DNA of 64,000 bases from JACCTH01 sp035253825 (GCA_035253825.1 DATFBM010000037.1:4734-68733), one strand, 5' to 3'. Positions 9,660 to 17,410 are shown, counted from the first letter of the stretch. Program-made: numbers and translations. Notes: generated from the sequence alone by a model not told the origin.

Positions 9660-9688
9660 ACCATATTTTCCCTGTCCGGGTAGTGCAA
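9660..9688 (-). promoter_or_regulatory. Putative sigma-70 promoter of the fbpABC operon
   Basis: On the minus strand TTGCAC (9688-9683) and TATGGT (9665-9660) are separated by exactly 17 bp. The -10 box is only 6 bp from the fbpA ATG at 9653, so the transcript would start at or next to the start codon. This is a visual match to consensus, not tested. Confidence 0.5.
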
Positions 9689-9702
9689 ATGAGCCTGACG
9701 GG

Positions 9703-9721
9703 GAAGGTTAGGCTTCCCTAA
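9703..9721. promoter_or_regulatory. DtxR/IdeR-type metal-regulator operator
   Basis: The 19-bp site GAAGGTTAGGCTTCCCTAA matches the DtxR/IdeR consensus (TTAGGTTAGSCTAACCTAA) at 15 of 19 positions by my hand count. It lies between fbpA and the divergent dtxR-family gene, ending 4 bp before the regulator's ATG and 14 bp upstream of the fbpA -35 box. Binding here could control both directions: autoregulation and repression of iron uptake. Confidence 0.8.
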
Positions 9722-9725
9722 CAGC

Positions 9726-10412
9726 ATGGGAACCCAAGCGCCCATGGAGGCTGAAGACCCCTACACCGCCACCTACCGGGAGTACGTGGCCGCCATCTAC
9801 GAGCTCAGCGAGGAGGGATTGGCTCCGATCCGGGCCCGGATTGCCGATTGGCTCGGGGTGAGCCGCGCCTCGGTCTCGGAAATGATCCGGAAGATGCAAA
9901 CCGACGGCCTGGTGGAGAAGGGGACCGAGATCGCCCTCACCCCCAAGGGTCGGCATCTGGCGGAGGTGGTGGTCCGAAGACACCGTCTCGCCGAGCGCTT
10001 TCTCACCGAGGTACTGGGCCTTCCCTGGGTCAAGGTTCACGCTGAAGCCGAGGTCTGGGAGCTAGCCATCTCCGATGACGTCGAAGCGGCGATGCTCCAG
10101 AAGCTGGGCCAGCCCACTACGTGTCCCCATGGCAACCCCATCCCGGGCGCCGGCTACCGCCAGCCGCAGCTCCAACAAATGTCGGAGTTGGGACCGGAGG
10201 CGCGATTCCTCCATCGAGTCTCCGAGGAGCTTGAGCTAGACAACGAGATCATGGGATTTCTCGATGATTCGGGTTTGCGCCCGGGAGCAAGAGTGGAGCT
10301 CGTGGCCCGGACTCCCGACGGAACCCTCACAGTTGCTGTGCACGATGGCGACCGGGTCGGGGTCAGCCCCTTTATCGCCGAGCGGCTCTTCCTAGCCGAC
10401 AGCCCCGTCTGA
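9726..10412 (+). CDS. DtxR/MntR-family metal-dependent transcriptional regulator
   Basis: A 228-residue repressor with three parts: an N-terminal winged helix (residues 15-75, IYELSEEG... SRASVSEMIRKM), a dimerisation/metal-binding domain (76-150), and a C-terminal SH3/FeoA-like domain. His86, Glu90 and His105 align with the ancillary site of DtxR (His79, Glu83, His98). In the primary site DtxR Met10, Cys102 and His106 are replaced by Glu19, Glu109 and Leu113, while Glu112 matches Glu105. Glu in place of Cys102 is MntR-like. The ATG at 9726 abuts the operator and has no Shine-Dalgarno; a second ATG at 9744 is possible. It is divergent from fbpABC and overlaps rnc tail to tail by 21 bp. Confidence 0.92.
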   Translation: MGTQAPMEAEDPYTATYREYVAAIYELSEEGLAPIRARIADWLGVSRASVSEMIRKMQTDGLVEKGTEIALTPKGRHLAEVVVRRHRLAERFLTEVLGLPWVKVHAEAEVWELAISDDVEAAMLQKLGQPTTCPHGNPIPGAGYRQPQLQQMSELGPEARFLHRVSEELELDNEIMGFLDDSGLRPGARVELVARTPDGTLTVAVHDGDRVGVSPFIAERLFLADSPV

Positions 10413-11111
10413 GTTTGATAGCCGTTCAGCGGTAAGCACCGAAAGCGCGGCGCGCGCCGCCTCCTGTTCGGCTTCGCGCTTGGAACCACCACTCCCCTGG
10501 CCCCGCAAGCTCCCTCCCACGATCACGTCGGCATGAAAAACCTTGCGGTGATCGGGCCCGCTGGCCTCGACCCTGTACACCGGGTGGAGGCCCGTCGCCG
10601 CCAGGACCTCCTGCAAACGGGTCTTGTGGTCGGCTCCGCCCGGGCGCCGAGCACGTTTGCGAACGGCTCCTTCCCAGAGCCGGGCAACACAAGCCGAGGC
10701 CGCCTCGTATCCGCCGTCCAAATAGGCGGCTCCAATGACCGCCTCCAACGTGTCGGCGAGAATCGAAGCTTTGTTCCTGCCCCCGGTCACCTCTTCTCCC
10801 CGACCCAAGCGAACATGGGTAGCCAAGCCGATGTCGATGGCGATTTCAGCGAGGTCGTCGCGACTGACGGCCGCAGCTCTCACCTTGGCCATTTGACCCT
10901 CACTCATGGCGGGATACTCCTCATATATGAAGGCGGTGATGGCAAGGCCGAGGACGGCGTCACCGAGAAACTCGAAGCGCTCATTGTCTGCGACGTCGGG
11001 GTGCTCCGCCTGATATGACCGGTGGACCAGGGCCGCCTCGAGAATCTCGGGATCGCGGAAGCGATAGCCGAGTGCGTCTTCGAGATCGCTAAGAACCGGC
11101 GGGCCGCTCAT
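10392..11111 (-). CDS. rnc: Ribonuclease III
   Basis: Double-strand-specific endoribonuclease that processes rRNA precursors and structured RNAs. The catalytic domain carries the signature ERFEFLGDAVLG near residues 44-55, with the metal-binding acidic residues, and a second acidic cluster around LADTLEAVIGAAYLDGG. A dsRNA-binding domain fills the last 75 residues (DHKTRLQEVL ... KREAEQEAARAAL). I chose ATG 11111 over the TTG one codon earlier. It overlaps plsX by 23 bp and the convergent dtxR gene by 21 bp. The plsX-rnc order is conserved in actinobacteria. Confidence 0.96.
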   Translation of the reverse strand: MSGPPVLSDLEDALGYRFRDPEILEAALVHRSYQAEHPDVADNERFEFLGDAVLGLAITAFIYEEYPAMSEGQMAKVRAAAVSRDDLAEIAIDIGLATHVRLGRGEEVTGGRNKASILADTLEAVIGAAYLDGGYEAASACVARLWEGAVRKRARRPGGADHKTRLQEVLAATGLHPVYRVEASGPDHRKVFHADVIVGGSLRGQGSGGSKREAEQEAARAALSVLTAERLSNSDGAVG

Positions 11112-12111
11112 CAACTAGTGGCCGTTCCCTCGCCGAGGCCTGTGCCAGGCGCCTCTTCATTTCGCCGACCAGATCTCGGGCCAATCCGTCCCGGGCCATG
11201 CGCAGGGCGTTGGCGATCGCGGTCCGACCCGAGGAGCCATGGGCAATGACGACAACCCCGTTGACACCGAGGAGATAGGCGCCACCGGTGTTCTCGTAGT
11301 CGAGCCGGTCGCCCACCGGCGAGAAAGCCTCCAATAGGTGCTGACGAATGGGAACGGGGAGCGAACTGGCGGCATCGCCCACAAGACGCGAGACCATATG
11401 GGCGATGCCCTCGGTCGTTTTCAGGGCGACGTTGCCCACGAAGCCGTCGGTGACGATCACATCGGCCTTACCTCCCCCGAGATCGCGTCCCTCGACGTTG
11501 CCGATGAAGTTGAAAGGGGCTTCAGCCATCAACTGAAACGCCTCCTTCTCCAATGCCCGCCCCTTGCCCGGCTCCTCGCCGATATTGAGGAGCCCGATCC
11601 GGGGCGTATTCATCCCGAAAAAGATCTCGGCGGCCACCGATCCCATCACCCCGAACTGAATCAGGTGCTCGGCTTTCACCTCAGTGTTGGCGCCGCAGTC
11701 GAGGATCAGGGTTGGGCTCTCCGGAGTCGGGATCACCGAGGCCAGGGCGGGACGGAGAACCCCATGCGCCCGACCGACGACGATGGCCGCCGCTGCCATA
11801 GCAGCCCCGGTCGATCCCGCCGAGACAAAAGCACCCGCCGCCCGATCGCGGACCAGGCGGGCGGCGACATTTATCGAGGCATCGGGTTTCTCTCGTAGAG
11901 CCCGGGCCGGATCCTCTCCCATTCCGATCGCCTCTGAGGCGTTGACAATCGTCAACTCAGAGTCGCCCAACTCCGCTCGCAGCACCGACTCGGCTCCCAC
12001 CAGCAAAGGTTCGACGCCGGCTTCTGCAGCCAGTTTCGCCCCGGCCACGATTTCAGCGGGAGCGCGATCCCCTCCCATGGCGTCGAGGGCGATGACTGTC
12101 ATTCGATTCAC
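11089..12111 (-). CDS. plsX: Phosphate acyltransferase PlsX
   Basis: Peripheral membrane enzyme that converts acyl-ACP and phosphate to acyl-phosphate, the donor for PlsY in phosphatidic-acid synthesis. The N-terminus VIALDAMGGDRAPAEIV is the family hallmark. Further conserved parts are GSTGAAMAAA and the NIGEEPGKG segment. Length 340 is typical. GTG at 12111 has GGGAG five bases upstream; an internal ATG at 12102 is the alternative. It lies between rpmF and rnc, the widespread rpmF-plsX arrangement. A PlsB-type gene is also present at 43298. Confidence 0.96.
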   Translation of the reverse strand: MNRMTVIALDAMGGDRAPAEIVAGAKLAAEAGVEPLLVGAESVLRAELGDSELTIVNASEAIGMGEDPARALREKPDASINVAARLVRDRAAGAFVSAGSTGAAMAAAAIVVGRAHGVLRPALASVIPTPESPTLILDCGANTEVKAEHLIQFGVMGSVAAEIFFGMNTPRIGLLNIGEEPGKGRALEKEAFQLMAEAPFNFIGNVEGRDLGGGKADVIVTDGFVGNVALKTTEGIAHMVSRLVGDAASSLPVPIRQHLLEAFSPVGDRLDYENTGGAYLLGVNGVVVIAHGSSGRTAIANALRMARDGLARDLVGEMKRRLAQASARERPLVDERPAGS

Positions 12112-12173
12112 CCGATCTCCCGGGATCGGTGGCGATTCGGGCGGATCTGGGCAGTCATTCGCCCTTATTCAAG

Positions 12174-12350
12174 TCATTCGGTCTCGAGAACCTCGCGACC
12201 TCGGTAGGTCCCACAGTTGGGGCACGCCCGGTGTGGCAATTTGACCGTGTTACAACGCGGACAGAGCGAGGTAGAGGGCCGGGCGATCTTCCACGCCGAC
12301 CGGCGCGAACGCGTCCGCATGCGCGACATTTTCTTCTTTGGCACCGCCAT
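12174..12350 (-). CDS. rpmF: 50S ribosomal protein L32
   Basis: A 58-residue protein, shorter than many ORF cut-offs. It begins MAVPKKKMSRMRTRSRR, the invariant L32 start, and has a four-cysteine zinc ribbon at Cys30, Cys33, Cys43 and Cys46 (CPRC...CPNC). The ATG is preceded by AAGGAAG at good spacing. It lies 12 bp after the DUF177 gene and 62 bp before plsX, the standard yceD-rpmF-plsX context. A longer frame on the same strand over this interval is a shadow. Confidence 0.97.
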   Translation of the reverse strand: MAVPKKKMSRMRTRSRRSAWKIARPSTSLCPRCNTVKLPHRACPNCGTYRGREVLETE

Positions 12351-12362
12351 GGTGTCTTCCTT

Positions 12363-12854
12363 TTAGGATCCGAACAGTTGCTTGAGAGCCGCAAAGGGTC
12401 CCTCGGAGAGGTCTCCGTGACCTTCGCAGGGAGCATCATTCAAGTCGGCTCCACATTCTGGGCAAATTCCCGCGCAATGTGGACGACAGAGCGGGTCAGG
12501 GGGGAGGGCCAGGGAAAGCTCGTCACGAACCACCCCTTCGAGGTCGATGATTCCGTCGGGTGCAATCGCGCTCTGGTCTCCGTCGGGATGGCGGACGAAA
12601 AGCTCCGACCACTCCGTTTCGACCGGTCCCTCCCACTCCCTGAGGCAGCGGACACAGACGTGATCGGCCATGATGCCCGACCAACCCTCGGCCAAAATCC
12701 CTTCTCCAACGGCGGTGAGGTGAGCGAAGGTGGCTGAACTCGAGCGTGTAGAGGTTTCCCCGACCTTGAGGAAGAGCTTGACCTCCCCGTAGACATCGCG
12801 GCGCTGGCCGGGATGGCCGAGGAGGTCGGACACCGGAAATCGAAGGTCGCCCAT
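12363..12854 (-). CDS. DUF177 (YceD-family) protein
   Basis: A 163-residue member of the family co-transcribed with rpmF, linked in E. coli and plants to 23S rRNA metabolism; its precise role here is unknown. The central part has DHVCVRCLREWEGPVE. The C-terminal CRPHCAGICPECGADLN cluster is the usual cysteine signature. The ATG overlaps the previous stop as TGATG (1-bp overlap), which suggests translational coupling. In Mycobacterium the equivalent gene (Rv2926c) also sits beside a SepIVA gene. Confidence 0.9.
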   Translation of the reverse strand: MGDLRFPVSDLLGHPGQRRDVYGEVKLFLKVGETSTRSSSATFAHLTAVGEGILAEGWSGIMADHVCVRCLREWEGPVETEWSELFVRHPDGDQSAIAPDGIIDLEGVVRDELSLALPPDPLCRPHCAGICPECGADLNDAPCEGHGDLSEGPFAALKQLFGS

Positions 12855-13363
12855 CAGTCAAGCGGTGGTGGTGGCGACTTCGGCCGAGCTTTGTGGAACT
12901 CGTCGCGGGCGAAGTGAACCCGCCCCAAGAGCTCGGTCAGGAGTGTCTCGATCCTCGAGAGGTGGCCGTCGATCTCGTCCTCAGATTCGAGCCGGAGGCG
13001 GCGGGCGTCTCCTTCGGCTCTCCTGACCAGGATGTTCGCTTCTTCGACCGCCTCGGAGAGAATGTGATTCTCAGAGACCATCCGGCGCGACTCCGATTGG
13101 GCGCGATCCATGATTTCCTTGGCTCGCTCGTTCGTCCGGGCAATAAAGGCTTCCCGTTCCCGCACCATCCAGCGAGCGGCCCGCAACTCGTTGGGGAGAT
13201 CTGCCTGCAGCTTCTGGAGCCGTTCCGTGATCCAGTCACGATCGATGAGGATGTTGCCGGAAAGAGGCACCGACTTGGCTTCCTGGACCTCGGCTATGAG
13301 CGTCTCGATCAGCTCGAAGACATCGATGCTCTCGGTCTCGCGCAGGTCGGTTTCGTCGGTCAC
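12854..13363 (-). CDS. sepIVA: SepIVA/DivIVA-like coiled-coil septation protein
   Basis: A 169-residue acidic and basic coiled-coil protein. I start it at GTG 13363, which overlaps the coaD stop as GTGA; the longer frame runs inside coaD. A short N-terminal lead is followed by DVFELIETLIAEVQEAKSVP and long heptad-like helices (about residues 45-155) rich in Arg/Glu, ending in a Pro-rich tail (SPPPPLD). Such proteins act at the cytoplasmic face of the membrane in cell division or polar growth. Position between coaD and DUF177 parallels Rv2927c (SepIVA). The assignment rests on context and architecture. Confidence 0.75.
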   Translation of the reverse strand: MTDETDLRETESIDVFELIETLIAEVQEAKSVPLSGNILIDRDWITERLQKLQADLPNELRAARWMVREREAFIARTNERAKEIMDRAQSESRRMVSENHILSEAVEEANILVRRAEGDARRLRLESEDEIDGHLSRIETLLTELLGRVHFARDEFHKARPKSPPPPLD

Positions 13364-13824
13364 AACCGCTCCTTCAGGATCCTGACGACCGCCTCTGGAA
13401 CGAGGGTGCCAACCTCTCCTCCCAGTCGGGCCACCTCGCGAACGAGCGAGCTCGATAGATAGCTCCACTGGGGATTCGTGGGAATGAAGAAGGTCTCCAC
13501 CCCGGAGAGCGTCCGGTTCATCTGCGCCATCTGCAGCTCGTAGTCGAAGTCGCTCACCGCCCGCAAGCCCTTGACCACAAGGTCAACGTTCTTTTCACGG
13601 GCAAAGTCGACCAGCAGCCCTTCGAAGGCTTCGACTTCCGCCCGCCCCTCGAGGAGTTCGTTGAGCAAATCGACTCGATCGGCAGCCGGCATGAATGGCT
13701 GCTTGGATGGATTTTCCACGACCCCGACCACGACCCGGTCGAAGGCGGCGATGGCGCGATTGATCACATCCAGGTGACCGTTGGTCGGTGGGTCAAAGCT
13801 TCCGGGGCAAAGGGCGGTCGTCAA
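13360..13824 (-). CDS. coaD: Phosphopantetheine adenylyltransferase
   Basis: Catalyses the fourth step of coenzyme A synthesis: 4'-phosphopantetheine + ATP to dephospho-CoA. It shows the nucleotidyltransferase signature CPGSFDPPTNGHLDVI, with the T-x-x-H motif at 14-17, then KGLRAVSDFDYELQMAQMN and the C-terminal YLSSSLVREVA (usually ISSSLVRE). The 154 residues are normal. The start is TTG, overlapping the rsmD stop as TTGA, with GGAGCGACC upstream. Order rsmD-coaD is nearly universal. Confidence 0.96.
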   Translation of the reverse strand: MTTALCPGSFDPPTNGHLDVINRAIAAFDRVVVGVVENPSKQPFMPAADRVDLLNELLEGRAEVEAFEGLLVDFAREKNVDLVVKGLRAVSDFDYELQMAQMNRTLSGVETFFIPTNPQWSYLSSSLVREVARLGGEVGTLVPEAVVRILKERL

Positions 13825-14381
13825 GGTCGCTCCGTTTCGTCCCCATATTGTTGCGCATAGCGCAGGAGATGGCTGTCACCGTACCTGTAGACGGACCGAA
13901 GTCGCCATCCGACCGGAGCCGGCGGCACCGGGCTCGTCCGCCGACGATGAACTACCAGTTCCCCCGTTACCAAATCGGTCGCCGCCCCGATCTCTCTTAC
14001 CACCTGCTCGTCGGGAAGCGACCAGGGAGGATCGAGGAATACCAGATCGAAGGACCCATCCGCCGAGGCGAGAAAGTTCGCTACCCCTCTGTTGCTCACC
14101 ACGGCTCGATTGGCGAAGCCAAGTGTCACGAGGTTCTGCCGGAGAGCTACGAGAGCCTTGCGGCCATGCTCGACGAAAGTGGCGCGTCTTGCCCCCCGGG
14201 ACAGAGCCTCGATCCCGATCGATCCGGAGCCGGCATAGAGGTCGAGCACTTCGGCATCCTCCACTGCTTCGCCGAGAGCCGAAAAGATCCCCTCCTTGGC
14301 CCGATCGGTCAGCGGCCTGGTGTCACGCGTGTCGGGGCCGATCAACGCCCTCCCCTTGGCGGAACCGGCGATCACCCGCAT
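13821..14381 (-). CDS. rsmD: 16S rRNA (guanine966-N2)-methyltransferase
   Basis: AdoMet-dependent Rossmann methyltransferase of the small ribosomal subunit. The family N-terminus MRVIAGSAKGRAL is clear. Motif I is DLYAGSGSIGIEAL at 47-60 and the catalytic motif is FLDPPW at 115-120. Length 186 is as expected. The stop is overlapped by coaD; the start is 7 bp after the recG stop, so recG-rsmD-coaD form one unit. Confidence 0.95.
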   Translation of the reverse strand: MRVIAGSAKGRALIGPDTRDTRPLTDRAKEGIFSALGEAVEDAEVLDLYAGSGSIGIEALSRGARRATFVEHGRKALVALRQNLVTLGFANRAVVSNRGVANFLASADGSFDLVFLDPPWSLPDEQVVREIGAATDLVTGELVVHRRRTSPVPPAPVGWRLRSVYRYGDSHLLRYAQQYGDETERP

Positions 14382-14388
14382 TGCTCTG

Positions 14389-16602
14389 CTACGACTTGAG
14401 AAGCCATTCCGCCTTCTCGCCGAGGAGGGCTCGAATCTCCTCTCTCATCTCCTCGTGGTGGGAGAGGTCGGGGTCGCGGTCGACCAGGCCGAAGGCTTCC
14501 CGCCGGGCGACGAGCAGCTCGCGGTGATCGCGGATGATGTCGGCCAGCTTGAGGTCGACCATTCCCGATTGGCGCGCCCCGAAGACGGTGCCCTGGCCTC
14601 TGAGCGTGAGATCGATCTCGGCCAGGCGAAACCCGTCGTTGGTGTCCGCCATGGCCGCGATCCGCGCCTTGCCCTCGGGCGTCGTCGGGTCGGAGATCAA
14701 AATGCAGCGACCGGGGTGCTCACCCCGGCCAACCCGTCCCCGCAATTGGTGAAGCTGGGAGAGGCCAAAGCGGTCGGCGTCCTCGATCACCATCACGGTG
14801 GCATTGGGAACGTCGATCCCTACCTCGATCACGGTGGTCGATACGAGGACATGGATGTGACCCCGCCGAAACGCAGACATCACCGCCTCCTTGTCGACCG
14901 AGGGCAGCTGGCCGTGGATCAGCCCTACCCGCAAGTCGGAGAAGACCTTCGAAAGACGGCTGAACTCGGCAGTGGCGGAAGCCAACTCCATCTTCTCGCT
15001 TTCCTCGACCAGCGGGCAGACGACGAATGCCTGCCGGCCCGCCGCCACCTCCTCGCGCACCACCTGCCAGGCCTCGGCTTGCCGAGTCTTGTTCAGGACG
15101 GTGGTGAAGACGGCCGATCGACCCGGCGGCATCTCATCCAGATGGGAGACGTCGAGGTCGCCATAGAGGGTGATCGAGAGGGTCCGCGGGATTGGAGTAG
15201 CCGTCATGATGAGCAGGTCGGGGTCGGCCTCAGTGGCCTTGTCTTTCAACAGAACACGTTGCCCTACCCCGAAGCGGTGTTGCTCGTCTACGACAGCCAC
15301 AGCCAGATCCCTGAATGCGACGCCTTCTTGAATCAGGGCATGGGTCCCGATCACCAAATCGACCTTGCCGGACGCGATCGCTTTCAGGGTCTGGGGACGA
15401 GTGGACCCCGGGTCGTAGTTGGTTCGGACCTGGGCCGAGGTCAACAATGCAATCCGGACAGGCAGGTCCGATGACGGTTCGGCAAAGAGGCTCCCCATTC
15501 CCAAACGAGTCTCGGATTCCTCGCCAGGGGAGAGGCCGGCTCGCTCGAGCAGGCTCCGAATCCCGAGGAAGTGCTGTCCGGCGAGTACCTCCGTCGGAGC
15601 CATGACCGCGGCTTGTGAACCACCCGAGACCGCTTCGAGCATTGCCGCCACCGCCACCACTGTTTTACCTGAGCCGACTTCGCCCTGCAGCAAACGGTGC
15701 ATGGCATGCGGTGCTTGGAGATCGGAGCGGATCTCGGCTAGCACCCGCCACTGCGCCTCCGTGAGGGCGTAGGGCAAGCCGGCCAGAAAGCGCTCAGCCA
15801 AGGCCCCACCGACGCCGTGAGCCCTGCCCCGCGACTCGGCGATCTGGCGACGCTTCTGTAAGGCGAGGGAGAGCTCGAGTCGAAAGAGCTCGTCGAAGAT
15901 CAACCGACGGCGGGCGTGGTCAACGTCGTCTGGCTCCCCGGGAAAGTGGATGTGGTTGAAGGCCTCCTCTCGGTCCACAAGCCCGAGCTCGACACGGATC
16001 GCGTCCGGAATCGGATCGCTCATCGGAGAAGAGCGGCGCAGGGAGTTATGAATCCAACGACGGAGGTAGCCCGCTTTCACACCCTTCACACCGGGATAGA
16101 TCGGAACCAGGCGACCGGTGGCGAGTCCTTCGATAGGACGGTCGAGAACGTCCACCGTCGGGCTCGACATCCGCAGCTTTCCTTTGAAGCGCTGAATCTT
16201 TCCCGAGGCGGCGATCTCGGCTCCCTCGCTTAGCTGGCGGTATCGAAAGTCCTGGTTGAAAAAGACCAACGACACCGAGCCCGTCCCGTCGGTGATGGTC
16301 GATTCGACTATCACGAGTCCTCGGCGGGGCCGTCGGATGCTGGTCTTCTGGACCTTGCCGACCGCCGTGACCTCCTCATCTACCGGCAGCAGAGCAAGCT
16401 CCTCATGTCGAGTGCGGTCGATGTAACGGCGCGGAAACCAGCCCACCAGGTCGGCCACGGTCTTGATTCCCGCTCGGCGCAACGAGCTCCCGCGACCATT
16501 GCCGACTCCGCTCACCTCTTCGATTTTGATCTCCGCCAGTCGGGCCAGGGACGCCACCCCGTCAAGGTAGACGGGTCTCGGGCGCCGACGATTACTGGTC
16601 AA
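14389..16602 (-). CDS. recG: ATP-dependent DNA helicase RecG
   Basis: Branch-migrating helicase that remodels stalled replication forks. The open frame runs far upstream, antisense to rpmB, so I place the start at TTG 16602 (737 residues), behind CAGGGACA; GTG 16557 is the alternative. It has an N-terminal helix-hairpin segment (SGVGNGRGSSLRRAGI), a wedge OB fold at about 110-200, Walker A around Lys313 (GEVGSGKT), DEQH at 439-442, ATPIPRTL, and the C-terminal TTVIEVGIDVPNA and HQLRGRVGRG motifs. It is divergent from rpmB with about 30 bp between starts. Confidence 0.96.
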   Translation of the reverse strand: MTSNRRRPRPVYLDGVASLARLAEIKIEEVSGVGNGRGSSLRRAGIKTVADLVGWFPRRYIDRTRHEELALLPVDEEVTAVGKVQKTSIRRPRRGLVIVESTITDGTGSVSLVFFNQDFRYRQLSEGAEIAASGKIQRFKGKLRMSSPTVDVLDRPIEGLATGRLVPIYPGVKGVKAGYLRRWIHNSLRRSSPMSDPIPDAIRVELGLVDREEAFNHIHFPGEPDDVDHARRRLIFDELFRLELSLALQKRRQIAESRGRAHGVGGALAERFLAGLPYALTEAQWRVLAEIRSDLQAPHAMHRLLQGEVGSGKTVVAVAAMLEAVSGGSQAAVMAPTEVLAGQHFLGIRSLLERAGLSPGEESETRLGMGSLFAEPSSDLPVRIALLTSAQVRTNYDPGSTRPQTLKAIASGKVDLVIGTHALIQEGVAFRDLAVAVVDEQHRFGVGQRVLLKDKATEADPDLLIMTATPIPRTLSITLYGDLDVSHLDEMPPGRSAVFTTVLNKTRQAEAWQVVREEVAAGRQAFVVCPLVEESEKMELASATAEFSRLSKVFSDLRVGLIHGQLPSVDKEAVMSAFRRGHIHVLVSTTVIEVGIDVPNATVMVIEDADRFGLSQLHQLRGRVGRGEHPGRCILISDPTTPEGKARIAAMADTNDGFRLAEIDLTLRGQGTVFGARQSGMVDLKLADIIRDHRELLVARREAFGLVDRDPDLSHHEEMREEIRALLGEKAEWLLKS

Positions 16603-16632
16603 TGTCCCTGCCCAGCTAATCTCTGAGCCTCT

Positions 16633-16821
16633 ATGTCCTACCGCTGTGAAGTGTGCGGTAAGGAGCCAAGCTACGGACGCACCGTCAGCTTCTCGCACAA
16701 GCGCAATAACCGGCGCTGGCTCCCGAACATCCAGGTGATCCGCGTCAAGCACGGGTCCAACACCCGCCGCGCTCGGATCTGCACATCCTGCATTCGGGCC
16801 GGAAAGGTGGAGAAGGTTTAG
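16633..16821 (+). CDS. rpmB: 50S ribosomal protein L28
   Basis: A 62-residue ribosomal protein of the zinc-binding (C+) type, with Cys5-x2-Cys8 and Cys50-x2-Cys53. It opens MSYRCEVCGKEPSYG and has the conserved KRNNRRWLPNIQ segment. It has no obvious Shine-Dalgarno; TAATCT at 16617-16622 could be a -10 box giving a near-leaderless mRNA. Actinobacteria usually place rpmB beside recG. Confidence 0.97.
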   Translation: MSYRCEVCGKEPSYGRTVSFSHKRNNRRWLPNIQVIRVKHGSNTRRARICTSCIRAGKVEKV

Positions 16822-16824
16822 TCC

Positions 16825-17037
16825 GTGCAGGGAGTCGTCAAGGTATACGACCCCGTCACCGGAGCCGGCGTCATCGTCCGCGACGACGACCGCTCCGAGG
16901 TCTATCTCCGGCCAGGAGCCCTGGACGGCTCCATCTTCCGGACCCTGCGCCAGGGCCAACGCATCGTCTTCGAAGTCGACGATCAAGATGGGCGGCCGTT
17001 TGCCAAGTCGGTCCGGATCGGCTCCGACGGCTACTGA
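16825..17037 (+). CDS. Small cold-shock-domain-like protein, RNA-binding aromatics lost
   Basis: A 70-residue protein with GTG start 3 bp after rpmB, so probably co-translated. The layout follows the cold-shock domain: GVVKVYDPVTGAG, EVYLRPGAL, LRQGQRIVFEVD and a final AKSVRIG. The RNP motifs are degenerate: GFGFI is replaced by GAGVIV and VFVHF by VYLRP, removing the aromatic residues that stack on nucleic acid. The OB fold is probably kept, but RNA binding by the classical surface is doubtful. The last 30 or so bases are repeated downstream (17069-17108). Function unknown. Confidence 0.75.
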   Translation: MQGVVKVYDPVTGAGVIVRDDDRSEVYLRPGALDGSIFRTLRQGQRIVFEVDDQDGRPFAKSVRIGSDGY

Positions 17038-17108
17038 TTCCTCGACCGGCGGGCGACAGTTGGTAAGACAAGTCGGTCCGAATCGGCTCCGACGGCTACT
17101 GATTCCTC
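17004..17108 (+). repeat. 40-bp near-perfect direct repeat at the end of the cold-shock-like gene
   Basis: Copies at 17004-17043 and 17069-17108 differ at one position (G or A at the 13th base) and start 65 bp apart. The first copy covers the last codons and stop of the gene at 16825-17037; the second lies in non-coding DNA before the Lrp-type gene. It looks like a recent partial duplication of the gene's 3' end. Confidence 0.9.
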
Positions 17109-17176
17109 CTCGGGCGCGCACCGGCCCCTGTCGGTATAGTCGCCTACCAACACAGCCCCAACCGTTAGGAGCATTC

Positions 17177-17410
17177 GTGATTCAGGCATTCGTGCTCATC
17201 CAGACCGAGGTGGGCAAGGCCGCTCACGTCGCCGAGCAAGTACGCGCCATCCAGGGCGTAGAATCCGCCGACGACGTGACCGGCCCCTACGACGTCATCG
17301 TCAAGGCTTCGGCCCCCGACGTCGACGCTCTCGGCAAGCTGGTGGTGGCCCGGATCCAATCAATCGAAGGCATCACCCGGACTCTTACCAGCCCGGTGGT
17401 TCATCTCTAG
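17177..17410 (+). CDS. Stand-alone Lrp/AsnC ligand-binding (RAM) domain protein
   Basis: A 77-residue protein equal to the effector-binding half of Lrp/AsnC regulators, with no DNA-binding helix-turn-helix. It runs from VIQAFVLIQTEVGKA through GVESADDVTGPYDVIVKASAPD to IEGITRTLTSPVVHL, the RAM beta-alpha-beta-beta-alpha-beta pattern. GTG start with AGGAG six bases upstream; a TATAGT (-10-like) lies at 17135-17140. Such proteins form amino-acid-sensing oligomers, and actinobacteria often carry one near rpmB/thiL. The stop shares a CTAG palindrome with the convergent gene. Confidence 0.88.
   Translation: MIQAFVLIQTEVGKAAHVAEQVRAIQGVESADDVTGPYDVIVKASAPDVDALGKLVVARIQSIEGITRTLTSPVVHL

Noticed and set aside
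12155..12439. A 94-codon frame over the rpmF locus
   Set aside because: It is a shadow of the 58-residue L32 gene in another frame; the zinc-ribbon protein at 12174-12350 is the real product.
16603..17121. Extension of the recG reading frame by about 170 codons upstream
   Set aside because: It is antisense to rpmB and the cold-shock-like gene and has no RecG homology; a good ribosome-binding site lies at the TTG at 16602.
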